NCBI GenBank assembly: GCA_024138015.1
Contig: JAMXBB010000006.1
Span: forward strand, 73,255,077-73,319,076
From: Lumnitzera littorea
Taxonomy: Eukaryota > Streptophyta > Magnoliopsida > Myrtales > Combretaceae
Direction of reading: 5' to 3'
DNA: 64,000 bases
Both the position numbers and the translations under genes were made by a program. Below the pieces are notes generated by a model, which saw only the letters and a program-made list of their open reading frames with translations, made no database searches and had not been told where the DNA came from. This document shows, piece after piece, positions 34,640 through 47,588 of the stretch (position 1 is the stretch's first letter; the number at the start of each line of letters is the position of its first letter).

Positions 34640-37600
34640 ATGACCAATCCCAATGTCAATGCTGGTATTGGAGATGACAATAGTGGTGTTGTCCATCATG
34701 GATGACAATCCTAAGGCACCTCTAAAAGTATGGATGAATGAATTGATGAGATGGCTAACCTTATAGCCTATCTGACCAAAGTTGCTCATGCATTAGGCTT
34801 TCAAACTATCAAGGCTGTGCAAAATACTCCCTAAGTCACTCGACTAGTGAGAGGATAGAACTTAGCTCGATGAGATTGGGGTAGAAGAGTAAGAAGATGT
34901 GTTAGAAGAAGGATTGACTTAAGTGATATGGATTATGAAGGAGAAAAAAAGTACAACGAGGAAGAGGAGTAAGCTCGAGTGCCCCGAACTACCGACCATG
35001 TGAAGCTTCAAATCTTGAGCTTCAATAGGTCTAAGGATGTAGACGACTATCTGGATTAGGAGGAGAAGGTTGAACACGTTTTTTACTATTATCAATATGA
35101 AGACCGTGATAAGGTTAAGGTTGCTACTGTAGAATTCTCAAGGTATGCTGCATTATGGTGGAAGAACTTCCAAATCATGAGGAGGTAAGAAGGATATAAG
35201 GAAGTCAACACTTGGCCCAAGATGAAGAGAATTCTTTAGAATAGGTTTATGCTAGATACCTACTTAAAAGATACTTTTGTGAGACTTCAAGAGCTACAAC
35301 AAGGGAGCCAAATTGTTGATGAGTATGTTTAGGAATTCCAAATGCTTATGATACAATATGAAGTGGATGAGCCATTAGCCCAAACAATATCCAGATTTCT
35401 TACTGGACTAAAAGGTGACATCTGATATGTCATAAAACTTCAATAATTTATAGCATTAGACGAGGCTATAAGAATAGCCCAGCAAGTGGAAAGACAGAAG
35501 AGAAATAGACTAAGCTGAACTCCAATAAGATAACCTAGTCAATCAAGCTGACCCGCTCAAGAAAGTTATCGAGCTCAACAAAGTGCCGAGCTGTGTAAAA
35601 GAGCAAATGTCAGAGCTAAACAGAAGGGCCAACTAATTGATGGTGAAGTGCTACCTAAAACTTATGAGAAGGGACAATGATTTGGAAGGAAGATGAGCCA
35701 TATTAAGTGTTTTAAGTGTTAAGAGTTTAGATACATGGTCGCCTAATGTTGAAATAGAAGAATTATAATTATCAAGGAAGATGTCCCAGAGCTCAATGTA
35801 GATAACATTGTTGAGGAGCTTGAGGAGTAGGTTACTCTGAAAGAGAATACTACCCAACAAGAAGAGCCTGCTGAAGAGGATATGTTTGTAGAAGATCTAG
35901 ACAAACTAACCTTAGTTATCCGGTGTGCGATAAGTGTAGAACCCTCTATTAAGGAGGAGTAGAGAGAGGATTTGTTCCATGTCACATGCAAAGTAAATAA
36001 GCAAATTTTTGCACTTATAGTAGAAAGCGAGAATTGCACTAATGTATCATTTGTTGACCTGATTAAGAAACTCAAGTTGTCGACCATTTCACATCCAAAG
36101 CCATATAAGTTATATTGGTTCAATGAAAAGGAAGCACTACATATCACTCAACAAGTGTTGCTGTCAATGTCAATTGGAAACTATGTTAACGAAATTCTTT
36201 GTGATGTTTTACCCATATGTGTATCTCATGTATTACTAGGTAGACCTTGATTTTTTGATTGGAGGGTTATGCATAATGGATTCAAGAACACATATGTTTG
36301 AAACGGATGGAAAGAAGATCATTTTGAACCATATGATGTCGAGTCAAGTTAGCAAGCTGCAAGCTAAACTTGCTCAAGGACCTAAGAAGACTTTAATTTT
36401 GAGTAGAACTAACCTTTGAGAAGCTATTAAAGCTAACATGTCAACCTTCCTATTGATCAAACAATCATTAGAGTTGAAGAGGCAAGTTGAACTCCCTTTA
36501 GAAATAAAGGAATTGTTGGATGAATATGCCGACCTGTTTTTGGAACAGTTACAAGAAGGATTAGCCCCATTTCAAGGCATAGAGCACTGACTTGATACTT
36601 AGTGCTACCCTACCAAATAAACCAACTTATAAAATGAATCCTAAGCAAGCTGTAAAGCTCAAGAAACAAGTCAACGAGCTATTAAAGAAAGGGTATGTGA
36701 GAGAAAGTCTTAGCCCCCGCGTTGTACCTACGTTGCTAGTGCCGCAAAAAGAATGGAATCAGGTACATGTGTGTAGATAGCAAAGCTATCAACAAGATTA
36801 TGATCAAGTATAGGTACCCAATTTCAAGGCTAAATGATATGTTAGCTGAACTGAGTGGTGCAAAAGTATTCAATAAGATTGATCTAAAGTCAAAGTACTA
36901 CTAGATTCAAATGAGGCAAGGGGATGAATAACATATTGCTTTTAAGACCTGACATACCCTATACGAACGAATGGCCACACCTTTCAGATTATCAAATGCC
37001 CTAAGCCCTTTTTATGAGCCTGATGAATCATGCTTTGAGAGAATTGATCAAAAAATTTTACATCATCTACTTTGATGACATCCTTGTCTATAGTACCGAC
37101 CTAGCAATGCATACCGACCATCTCCGAGTTATCTTCAATGTCCTATGAGTAGAGAGATTATTTAAAAACCTAAAGAAATGTTGTTTCTATTAGGAAGAAG
37201 TAATCTTCTTAAGTTACATAGTTAGCAGAAAAGGGTTGAGAGTTAATGAAGAAAAGGTACAAGCTGTTGTTGAGTGGTCAACCCTAACTTCATGTACCGA
37301 GGTAAAGAGTTTCCATGGATTGGCATCATTCTATTGACTCTTTATCCAAGGATTCAGCACTATAGTAACACCTCTAATTAAGCTAATAAAGAATAATGTA
37401 GAGTTCAAGTAAGGAGAGAAAGATGAGAGGAGCTCCACTGAGGTGAAAGCAAGGTTGACCTCAGCTCCAGTCTTAGCCCTGCTAAACTTTAATAGAGTAT
37501 CTAAGCTTGAATGCAACACGTTAGGTGTTGGCATTAGAGCTATGCCAATGCAATAAGGCCAACTTGTTGCTTATCATAGTGAGAAGCTTAGAGGAGTGCA

Positions 37601-39142
37601 ATTAAACTATTCAGTATATGACAAAGAACCTCTAACCTTAATCCGAGCACTTCGAGTATGGTAACATTATCTATCGCCAAAGGAATTTGTCACCTACACA
37701 AATCATGAGTCCTTGAGATATTTGCGAAGCCATTCTAAGCTGTCTAAATGCCAAGCTCAATTGATTGAATTTCTAAAAGGATTCAATTTCGTCATCAAAT
37801 ATAAGCAAGGCAAGAATAATGTAGTTGTCGATGCTTTGTCAAGAAGACATGTTATTCTCATTGAGTTGTAAACTAGATTGTTGGGGTTTGCAAGCATTAA
37901 AGATTAGTATCGGTGTGATTCTCATTTTGATCCTATATTTGAATGCTATGAAGAAGGAAGAATGGTAGGTGAATACCATGTGAAGGATGGCTACTTATTC
38001 CAAGGAGGTAAATTATGCATACTGACATGCTTATAAGAGAACTTTTAGTGAGAGAAGCCCATAGTGGAGGACTTCCTAGGTGCTTTAGAGAACGGAGGAC
38101 CTATGAGCTACTGAATGATAGGTTCTTCTGGCTTAGAATGAAAATGTGACATGTATCATGTGATTAAGGGATGCACCATCTATAAGAAAGAAAAAAGCAG
38201 AGCAAAATAAGGGAAGGTAATGCCTTTGCTTGCTCCAACCAAACCATAGGCTAACCTGAGTATAGATCTTGTCCTTAAACTACCCCAAATTGCTTGAAGC
38301 AAAGATTCTATAATAGTTATCATGGATAGATTCAACAAAATGGCACATTTTGTGCCTTGTACCAAAACTAACAATGCTTTAGCTATTACTTCTTTATTTC
38401 TATAGGAAATAGTTTACTTGCACAGAGTGCTGAGGAGTGTGGTTTCAAATGAAGACTCAAAATTCTTGAGCCATTTTTGGAGAACTCTCTAGCATTGAAT
38501 GGAAACCAAGCTATTGTACAGTACTTCTTGCTAACCCCAAATCGACGGCCAAACAGAAGTAGTCAACTGTACCTTAGGATCACTACTTTAAGCTACAGTG
38601 GGAAATTACTTAGGCAATTGGGATGTTTACCTATCAATGGTAGAATTTGCTTACAATAAGATAATACATGCTACAACTAAGCATACCCCATTTAAGGACG
38701 TCTATGGCTTCAATCTCAAACTACCCCTTAACTATACCCCGATGTCACCCATTGACTAAGAAGATCTAGAAGTGAGAACCAGAGTCTAGTCCCTCCAACA
38801 AATCTACTAATGAGTCGCTCAGCACATTGATTAAGTTGCTAGAAAATTAAAGGATAAAGGCAAAGGAAAGAAGACCAAGCAATTTCAACCTGGTGACCAA
38901 GTGTAGTTACACTTAAGCAAGTAAAGGTTTCCTAACAAGAGGAATAACAAGCTGTCTGCAGGAGAAGGACCATTTAGGATGCTCTAGAAGATAAATGACA
39001 ATGCATATCAACTAAAGCTACTACGGGACTTCAAAGTGTTAAACGTATTTAATGTTGCCGACCTCAGCCTCTACTGACTCAAGGAGAACTTAGAGGAGGA
39101 CCAGCTGGATTTGATCACAAATCCCAATCAACTCGGTGGGGA
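34640..39142 (+). pseudogene. element 2 gag-pol polyprotein (broken)
   Basis: Gag starts at the ATG at 34640 (MTNPNVNAG). Its conserved part DHVKLQILSFN and the WWKN segment lie at 35000-35170, and a decayed zinc knuckle (IKCFKC) near 35700. Protease is near 35950-36260 (FHVTCKVNKQIFALIVES, LYWFNEKEALHITQQVLL). Reverse transcriptase runs about 36600-37300 (PTYKMNPKQAVKLKKQVNEL, FNKIDLKSK) with an intact YFDDILVYS at 37068-37094. RNase H is at about 37505-37860 (HYLSPKEFVTYTNHESLRYL, VVVDALSRRH). Integrase occupies about 38030-38720, with the tail FNVADLSLY near 39050. Stops and shifts are scattered throughout. Polypurine tract GGTGGGGA is at 39135-39142. Confidence 0.9.
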
Positions 39143-39852
39143 TGATAAGAATCAAACCATCGAACCACTAACCCAAGCTTAAGCCCAAAGACTAGAAAGC
39201 ATAGTCGGATAAGTTATTTCCTCACGTACCACATTTGAGGAATTCGAACAACTACAGTTTACCAACATGATGCCTTGGCCGAATTGAACCCTCTTATACT
39301 TATCGACAGTCTCCAATTGTTAACTAGAGACACATCCAGACAACAGCTCGACTCATTCGATATGTTGCTCACTAGACCTAAATCTAAGTTGTACCTTACA
39401 CATGCGAGCTAAATTCATATCGGAAAGGTCACTTCATCAACTCGGTACTATTAAGCTATTAGCTTGACTCAGTACCATCACTTAGCAACACCCAGGCTAA
39501 TCGAACAATTGTCTATCTTTTTGCTAGGCACACAAACACTAGTCATCCACTACATGTTCAAACACCCCCTGTAATAGAATCTTCCATATAAGATACCCCC
39601 CTTTTATTGTATTTTCAGTTATACCCTTTATCATTCCTTATATATTACATCTTTTGTACATTAACCTCTTGTCTTTTCTATTTTAGGTAGAATACCTTAG
39701 CATTTTGGGTATAAATACCCTTGTAATATGTAGCCGCATTATCTCATGTTACATCTAATATTGAATATACTCATTTTCGTAAACATTGTTCTCAACTTGT
39801 TTGCTTAATTCACCTTTATCCTAACCTTTAAGTAAGGCTAAATGGTGAGTAT
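39143..39852 (+). mobile_element. 3' LTR of element 2, truncated by element 3
   Basis: It starts TGATAAGAATC and follows the 5' LTR of element 2 to about its TGGTGAGT block, then stops where the LTR of element 3 begins at 39853. The missing end, about 190 bases in the 5' copy, is not found after element 3. TATAAATA is at 39710-39717. Confidence 0.75.
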
Positions 39853-41040
39853 TGATGGGAATTAGGCTACCGAACCTTTGACCCGTAATCAAGCCTAAAG
39901 ACTAGAGGGGCTGGCATGATAAGTCCTTCTGTTCCAACTAACTCTTACCAAGGCCGAGTAATTCCTTTGCTAAGTCACCCTTCATGTTGTACCGTATGAC
40001 CTCCCATTTTTCTACCATATACCGAGTTGATGATTACTCTCCAACGCCAAGTTGTCTAATTATTGGACAACCTCTTCACCAAAAAGTCGAGAGAGAGAGT
40101 TCGAACTAACTAAGTCATCCCTGCTTGGATAAGCCCATCTGTCCATACTTTTTTTGTCCGCATCTTCTAATGACCTCGCCAACATTACATCGCTACGTAT
40201 ATAGTATCATGTACAGAATCCATTGCACCAAAGATTGTTTTTCTTGTATATTCATTTTTACCTTTTTGTATCTTGTGCATTACTTCCTTAAGAAATACAC
40301 TTTTGTCTTTTCCTTTTTAAGCAGGTTACCCTATCGTATGACTGTTATTTTTCTGCTGTATGCCGAGTTAATGATTACTCTCCAATTACTTAACAACCTC
40401 TTTGCTAAGAAGCCAAGAGAAAGAATCCAGATTGACTAAGCCATCCTTGCTCAAATAAGCCCATCTGTCCATACTTTTCTTATCCACATCTTCTAACGAC
40501 CTTGCCAATGTAGCATTGCTACGTATACAATATCATGTGCAGAATCCATTGCACTAATGATTGTTTTTCTTGTATATTTATTTTTACCCTTTTGTATCTT
40601 GTGTATTACTTCTTTAGGAAATACCTTTTTACCTTTCCCTTTTTAGGCAGATTGTCCTAACTTATGGGTATAAATACCCTTATACTTGTAACTGTGGGAT
40701 AGTAAATCATTCTTAGTATGCACCCTTTGAGTATTTTTTCTTCCTTGTGTAAACATTATTTGTTTACTCTAGGCATCACTCTTATCCTTTCTCTTAAGTA
40801 AGGTTAAGTGGTGAGTAACCTTATTGAACCAATTTATGCCTCATATCGAATTATGCCATGAGTCCTCGAAAGTTCCATTGGTGTATCATATCCTTTAGAG
40901 CTATTCAGAGGTTTTGCTTATTGTTTCATTCTTCATTTTTGCTCTTTTGCACTTTTCCCCATTAATCTTTTTCGAGCTTTCTATAAGCTTAGACTCATCC
41001 AGTGATTGGCCTTGTCTATTCTTGGTCACAGTTTGCAACA
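39853..41040 (+). mobile_element. 5' LTR of gypsy element 3, with an internal tandem duplication
   Basis: It starts TGATGGGAATTAGGC and ends CAGTTTGCAACA. It aligns with 45638-46544, but is longer because 39991-40332 is repeated at 40333-40661. The TATA box at 40669-40676 follows the second copy only. No matching target duplication is found at the far end (AGTAT here, CATGC after 46544). Confidence 0.8.
39991..40661 (+). repeat. tandem duplication of about 340 bases in the element 3 5' LTR
   Basis: Copy one (39991-40332) and copy two (40333-40661) share landmarks such as GAGTTRATGATTACTCTCCAA, AAGCCCATCTGTCCATAC and GATTGTTTTTCTTGTATATT. The 3' LTR has a single copy. The copies have diverged visibly, so the duplication is old or was present in the source copy. 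Confidence 0.75.
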
Positions 41041-41042
41041 TC

Positions 41043-41055
41043 TTCGTATCAGAGC
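41043..41055 (+). promoter_or_regulatory. primer-binding site of element 3
   Basis: TTCGTATCAGAGC, one mismatch from the initiator Met tRNA site TTGGTATCAGAGC, two bases after the LTR end. Confidence 0.75.
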
Positions 41056-41212
41056 GGAAGTTTTGTGTCAACTATAGTAGTTCTACTTGAAGTTTAGTTA
41101 TACTATGTTTTATGTATGTGAAACAGAGCAAGTTACTGTATTCATTTGATTATTGTGTTGTTAGCTATTCACTTTTTGAAGTTTTTGTTTGAGTTTGAAT
41201 CAGTGAGGAAAA

Positions 41213-44200
41213 ATGATAGACCCAAGTATGAATGTTGGTGCTGGTGATGATAGTAGAGTTGTCTACTATGGACGACAATTTCAAGGAACCCCCAGAAGTA
41301 CTAACGAGTGACTTAATGAGGTAGCTAACCTATTAATGGATCTAACTCGAGCTATTCATGCGTTGTTTTACTAACCTATTGAGACTATATAAAACACCCC
41401 ACAAGCTGCTAAACCTGTTAGAGGTCAGAACCTTGCTCGACCCATTCGAGGTGGAGGAGTTGGCGGATGAGTAAGGCGAACGATAGACCTAAGAAAGCTT
41501 GATGAAGAGGAAGAGCGTATACGAATCCCCAGAGCATCCGACCATGTGAAACTTCGAATTTCAAGTTTCAATGGATTTAGGAATGCTGATGAATATCTGG
41601 AGTGAGAAGAGAAGGTGAAGCGTATGTTTGATTATTATCAGTACAAGGATTATGAGAAAGTAAGAACTGCTACTGTTGAGTTCTCCGGATATGCCGTCAT
41701 GTGGTGGAAGAATTTTTAGGCCATGAGAAGATGAGAGGGGTATTGAAAGATTAACACTTGGCTCAATATGAAGAGAATGTTCACAAACAAGTTCGTGCCA
41801 AAAAATACCTCCAAGGTACATTCACTTAACTTCAAGTGCTGAGACAAGAAAGTCGAACTGTTGATGAGTATATTCAAAAATTTCAAATGCTTATGATGCA
41901 TTGTGAAGTAGAGGAACCACTAGCTCGAACAGTCTTAAGGTTTGTTACTAGGTTGAGAGGAGACATTCGAGACGTTGTAAAGCTCCAATGATTCAATACA
42001 GTGGATGAAGCTATTAGGATTGCCCATCGAGTAAAGAGGCAAAGAAAGAGCCAAGTACTAATGAAGATGCTGATTAGCCGACCCGAATAGATAAGTGACC
42101 AAGCTCAATTGAGTATAAACTTGAGCAGAAAGATTGATGTAAGAGTTGAGCAGAAAGGCTAACTAGATGATGTAGTACCGACCTGAACGTATGAGAGGGG
42201 CAAGGGTCTGGTAAGAAGACCAGCCAAATTACGGACACATGGTTGCTTAGTGCCCAAATCGATGAATGATGGTCATCAAGAGAGACATCCCAAAACTAGA
42301 AGTGGAGAGCATAGATGAGGAACCCAAGGAAGAAGAGGTTCCTACTGAGAAAGAAAGTGCTAAGAAAGATCTGATTAAGCAGGACGTGTTTCTTTAGGAC
42401 TTAGATTAGTTACTAATAGTTGTCTAACGTACCATTAACATGAAACCCTCATGAGAGGAGGAGTAGAGAGAGAATTTGTTTCATACTACCTACAAGGTGA
42501 ATGATTAAATGTGCATCCTCATTGTAGAAAGTGGAAGCTGCACCAATGTGGCATCAGCCAATCTTGTTTCAAAACTGAAGTTACCAACTATTTTACATCC
42601 GAGGCAGTACAAGTTACACTAGTTAAGTGAGAAATGAGTGTTACATGTCACTTGACAAATACTACTACCCATCACTATTAGGAACTACTCTTGCCAAATT
42701 CTCTACAACATCCTACCCATGTGTGCTTCCTATGTCTTGCTAGGTAAGCCGTGGTTGTTTAAAAGGAAGGTCATCCATGACAGCTATAGGAACACATACA
42801 TGTTTGAGAAGGATGACTGAGAGATTACACTAAACCCAATGCTACTAAGAGAAGTCAATAAGTTGCAAACAAAACTTGCTCACTGATCAAAGAAGGCTTT
42901 GGTGATGAGTAGAGCTAAGCTCCAAAAGGCCATCAATACTAATAAGCCGACCTTCTTATTGGTCAGGCGACTATTGGAAATAAGGGAGTGGGGTGAATTA
43001 CCACTAGAGATCAAGGAGTTGTTGGATGAACATTCCAACCTGTTTCTAAAATAGTTACCTGAAGAGTTGCCCCCAACTCAAGGCATAAAGCACTGCATTA
43101 ACTTAGTACCCGGTACTACACTGCAAAATGAGTCAACTTATCGGATGAATCCCGAGTAAGCTTCTAAGCTCCGACGTCAAGTCAATGAATTGTTGGAGAG
43201 GGGCTATGTAAGAGAGAATCTCAGCCCTTGTGCTGTACCTGTACTTCTAGTGTTGAAGAAAGATGGAACCTAGCGGATGTGCGTAGACAGCCGAGCCATG
43301 AACAAAATCATGATCAAATATAGGTATCCGATCCCGAGGCTAGAAGACATGTTGGATGAACTGAGTGGAGCCTAGATTTTCAACAAGATTAATCTTAAAT
43401 CTGGTTATCATCAAATCCGCATGAGATTAAGCAACAAGTGGAAGACTGCGTTCAAGACTCGACATAGACTTTATGAGGGATGGTCATGCCCTTCAGCTTG
43501 TCGAATGCCTCGAGCACTTTCATGAGATTAATGAACCATGTACTGAGACATCTCATAGGGAAGTGTGTCATGGTGTACTTTAACGACATCTTAGTCTACA
43601 GTACCGACATGCCAAGTCACTCTAAACATCTTAAAGCGGTCCTAGATATTCTCCAAGCCAAGAAACTATTCGACAATCTAAAGAAATGTTGCTTTTGCTA
43701 GCGGAAGTGGTATTCAGTCAATGGAGAAGGCTTGTGAGTCGATGATGAGAAGATCTAAGCAATTGTCGAGTGGCCAACTCCTACTACTTGTTCCAGCGTG
43801 AGAAGTTTCCATGGACTGGTTTCATTTTACAAAAGGTTTATCAAGAATTTCAGCACCATCACAGCACCACTTATCAAGCTAACAAAGAAGAACACTAACT
43901 TCCGATAGAGAGAAATGGAGGAGAGAAGTTTTGCTAAGATAAAAGAAAGGTTGACCTCTGCCCTGATGCTAAGGTTATCTAACTTCGACAAAATTTTTTA
44001 GCTGGAATGCGATGCATCAGGCATTAGAATAGGCACTGCCCTAATGTAGAAAGGCTAGCCAATTGCCTTCTACAGTGAAAAGCTCTAAGAACTGTAGCTG
44101 AACTACTTTGTATATGATAAGGAACTCTTAGCAATAATTCAAGCAATGCAAGTATGGCAACATTATTTATTGCCGAGAGAATTTATCATATATATTGACC

Positions 44201-45637
44201 ATGAATCGCTAAGGTACCTCCGAAGTCAGATCAAGTTGTCGAAACGGTAGGCCAGATGGGTTAAATTCCTTGAAGGATTCAATTTTGTAATTAAGTATAA
44301 GTAGGGAAAGAGCAACATAACTGCTGATGCTCTTTCGAGGAGACATGCGCTTTTATCAAAACTTCAGACTAGGTTGTTTGGGTTTGCAAATATCAAAGAA
44401 CAATGCTCCAAGGATCTACACTTTAGACCCAATTTTGCAATGCATTGACAGGAGGACAGTGGATGAGTATTATGTAGAGGATGGCTACTTGTTTTGAGGT
44501 GGAATATTATGCATGCCGATCTGTTTACTAAGGGAGCTACTAGTTGGGGAAGCCTACAGTGGAGGTCTCTCCGGACATTTTAAGGAAAGGAGGACCTATG
44601 AACTGATAAATGGCCAATTGTTTTAACTATGAATGAGAAAAGATGTGCACCAAGTTATCGAAAGCTGTACCATATGCAAAAAGGGCAAGTGCCAAGTTAA
44701 ACGAGGGTAAGTAATGCCCTTAACCGTTCCGACAAGGTCATAGATTGAATTAAGCAGGGACTTTATTCTCGGACTGCCATGAATTGCCCAAGGCAAAGAT
44801 TCTATAATGGTCATTGTGAATCGGTTCAATAAAATGGCACACTTCGTACCCTGCACCAAGATTAATTACACTTCAGCTATTGCTTCTCTTTTCTTATATG
44901 AGATTGTGCGGATACATAGTGTGCCAAAAAGTATAGTCTCCGATAGAGATCTAAAGTTCTTAAGCTATTTTTGGAGAATCCTATAACATCGGCTAGGAAC
45001 TAAATTACTCCTCAGTAACTCATGTTATCCCCAAACTGACGGCCAAACAGAAGTGGTTAATTGTACTTTAGGGTTACTGCTCTGAGCTACAGTAGGCAAG
45101 AACTTATCTAATTTGGATGTCTGCTTGCTAATGGTCAAGTTCGCCTATAACCGAACAGTATATGACACTACTAAGCAAACTCCCTTCTGTGGTCTATGGA
45201 TTCAATCCCGAGTTACCCTTCGACTACACCCCTAAACTAATACTCATGTAAAAGGACCCTGATGCAACGACTAGAGCACAATCCCTTTAGCACATCTATG
45301 ACAAAGTCACTGAGCATATCGACCATACTGCTAGAAGAACATAAGAAAGGACTAAGGGTAGAACAACTTAATGATTTCAACCAGGAGACTTAATGTAGTT
45401 GCACCTTAACAAAGAATGGATCCCAAACAAGAGGAGGAACAAATTTTCTACAAGAGTGGAAGGACCTTTTAAAATTCTCTAAAAAATCAATGACAATGTC
45501 TATAAGTTGGAATTGCTTGAGGACTATAGGGTTTCTGACGCCTTTAACATTGCTAACCTTAGTCCATATCACCCTGACAAATAACTGAGCAAACACCATT
45601 CGAATTTGATCCCAAATCCAAAACAACCTAAAGGGAA
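41213..45637 (+). pseudogene. element 3 gag-pol polyprotein (broken)
   Basis: Gag starts at 41213 (MIDPSMNVGAGDD). The matrix-like region DHVKLRISSFNGFRNADEYLE lies near 41540-41600 and is followed by a TGA. The zinc knuckle region near 42220-42260 is decayed. Protease is about 42480-42790. Reverse transcriptase is about 43130-43760, with PRLEDMLDELSG, NKINLKSGYHQIRM and PFSLSNASSTFMRLMNHVLRHL. Its catalytic motif reads YFND at 43576-43587 instead of YFDD. RNase H follows to about 44340 (ADALSRRH). Integrase is about 44530-45200, and the C-terminal tail FNIANLSPYHPDK lies near 45541-45580. Polypurine tract AAAGGGAA is at 45630-45637. Confidence 0.9.
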
Positions 45638-46544
45638 TTATGGGAATCAAGCTATCGAACCTCTAACCCACAGTCAAGCCCAAGGACTAGAGGGGCTAGC
45701 ACGACAAGGCTATCGAACCTCTGACCTATAGCCAAGCCTGAGGATTAGAGGGGCTAGTACGATAAGTCCCTCTATTCCAACCGACTCCTATCGAAGCCGA
45801 ATACTTCCCTTCATGCCGTACCGTATGATTGCCAATTCTTCTTCAGTATGCTGAGTTGATGATTACTCTCTAACGCTGAGCCGTCTGATTACTTGGCAAC
45901 CTCTTTGTCGAGAAGTTAAGAGAGAGAGTCCGAATGAACTAAGCCATCCTTACTCAGACAAGGCCATCTATCCATACTTTTTTGGTCCGCATCTTCTAAC
46001 AACCTCATTAATGTAGCATCGCCACGTGTATAGTATCATGTGCAAAATCTATTGTACCAATAATTATTTTTCTTATATATTCATTTTTACCCTTTTGTAT
46101 CTTGTGCATTACTTCCTCAAGAAATACCCTTTTTGTCTTTTCTTTTTTAGGCAAGTTGCCCTAACTTATGGGTATAAATACCCTTATACTTGTAACTATG
46201 GGATAGCAGATCATTATTAATATACACCCTTTGAGTACTTTTTCTTCCTTGCATAAATACTATTTGTTTATTCTCGGCATCACTCTTATCCTTTCCCTTA
46301 AGTAAGGTTAGGTGGCAAGTAACCTCATCGGACCAATTCGTATGTCATATCGAATTGTGCTATGAATCCTTGAAAGTTTCATTGGTGCATCATATCCCTT
46401 GGAGTTATTCGTAGGTTTTACTTAATGTTTCATTCTTCGTTTTTGTCCTTTCGCACTTTTCCCCATTAATCTTTTTCGAGCTTTCTGCAAGCTTAGACCC
46501 ATCCAACGACTGACCTTATCTGTTCTTAGTCACGGTTTGCAACA
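45638..46544 (+). mobile_element. 3' LTR of element 3
   Basis: It starts TTATGGGAATCAAG (TGATGGGAATC-like with changes) and ends GGTTTGCAACA. TATAAATA is at 46173-46180. A 58-base tandem repeat (45651-45708 and 45709-45766) occurs here but not in the 5' LTR. The next bases, CATGC, do not match the bases before the 5' LTR. Confidence 0.75.
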
Positions 46545-47588
46545 CATGCCAAGCTTTATGGCACAACGTCAACATAGGCTCTGAGACAATAAGTGTTACA
46601 TTATAGGAAGATGAATTTAAAGGTAACAACAAACACTAATACAGTCGAGCTATTCCACATAACAATTACCTATGTAAGATCAAAGCAAAGTGGAGGCTGA
46701 GCTTACGATAGCTCATACTGGTCGAGCTACTCCAAGTTTGCCAAGAAACTTGAGGGTTATCAAGTCCATCCATTATGAGGCTTGTAGCTAAGTCGAACAA
46801 ACATGACAAGTCAAGCATCTATCCAGAAAGGTCGACTTGCTATTGATTTCCAAGTTCTTAATAGGATCCATTAAAGGAGCTAAACTACATTAGTTTCTCA
46901 TTGAACTCCTTAAGTGTCCGAGCAATATCATGCTAAGCTACTTACCTTAAATTCCCTAAGTTATTAAAAGGACTCATTGTTAAATTGAACTAAGGTTCAA
47001 TTATTAAGCTATTGCTTGTATGCAATATCAAAAACTTTCTGAGCTATCCAATCTTAAAGTTGCCAAGCATCTAGAATATGATATGTACTTTAAGCTATTG
47101 TGGCTGAGCTAAAGGGTACTGAATGAATTCATTTGATACTTAGACTTTATGTAGAAACTGATGTGAAAGCTATTGAAAGGACCCATTACTGAACTAAACT
47201 AAGGTTCAATTATCAAGCTATTGCTTGTATGCAATATTAAAGACTTTCTGAGTTGTCCAATCTTAAAGTTGCCAAGCATCCAGAATATAACATGTACTTT
47301 AAGCTTCTGTGGCTGAGTTAAAGGGTGCTGAATGAATTCATTTGACACTTTGACTTTATATAGAAACTTATGTGAATTAGTATGTGTTGTCCCAATTAAG
47401 TGTATACATGTAGAGAAGTCGGTTCCTTGATTGAGTATACAACATTATTAAGCTTGTCTTGATCAACTTGCACACTTACCAAGCTTAAGCATATGCTAAG
47501 TCACCTGATCGCTTTTAAATAAAGCTTTCGAGTTTTGCAAATTAGATTCCTATATTTTATTATTTACTTGATTCAATAGATAAGTGTA
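46545..47588. repeat. unassigned interval with a 209-base tandem duplication
   Basis: 46962-47169 is repeated at 47171-47379 with modest divergence (shared GGTTCAATTAT, AAGCTATTGCTTGTATGC, TTAAAGTTGCCAAGCATC, TGAATGAATTCATTTGA). No protein was seen. Motifs of the form TGCCAAG recur (near 46547, 46740, 47060, 47268). They are the reverse complement of CTTGGCA, which is frequent at 58337-60400. Identity unknown; see findings for a possible DNA-transposon terminus. Confidence 0.5.

Noticed and set aside
35743..36147. 134-codon minus-strand frame
   Set aside because: Complement of element 2 gag and protease; Ser-rich composition arises from acidic codons on the other strand.
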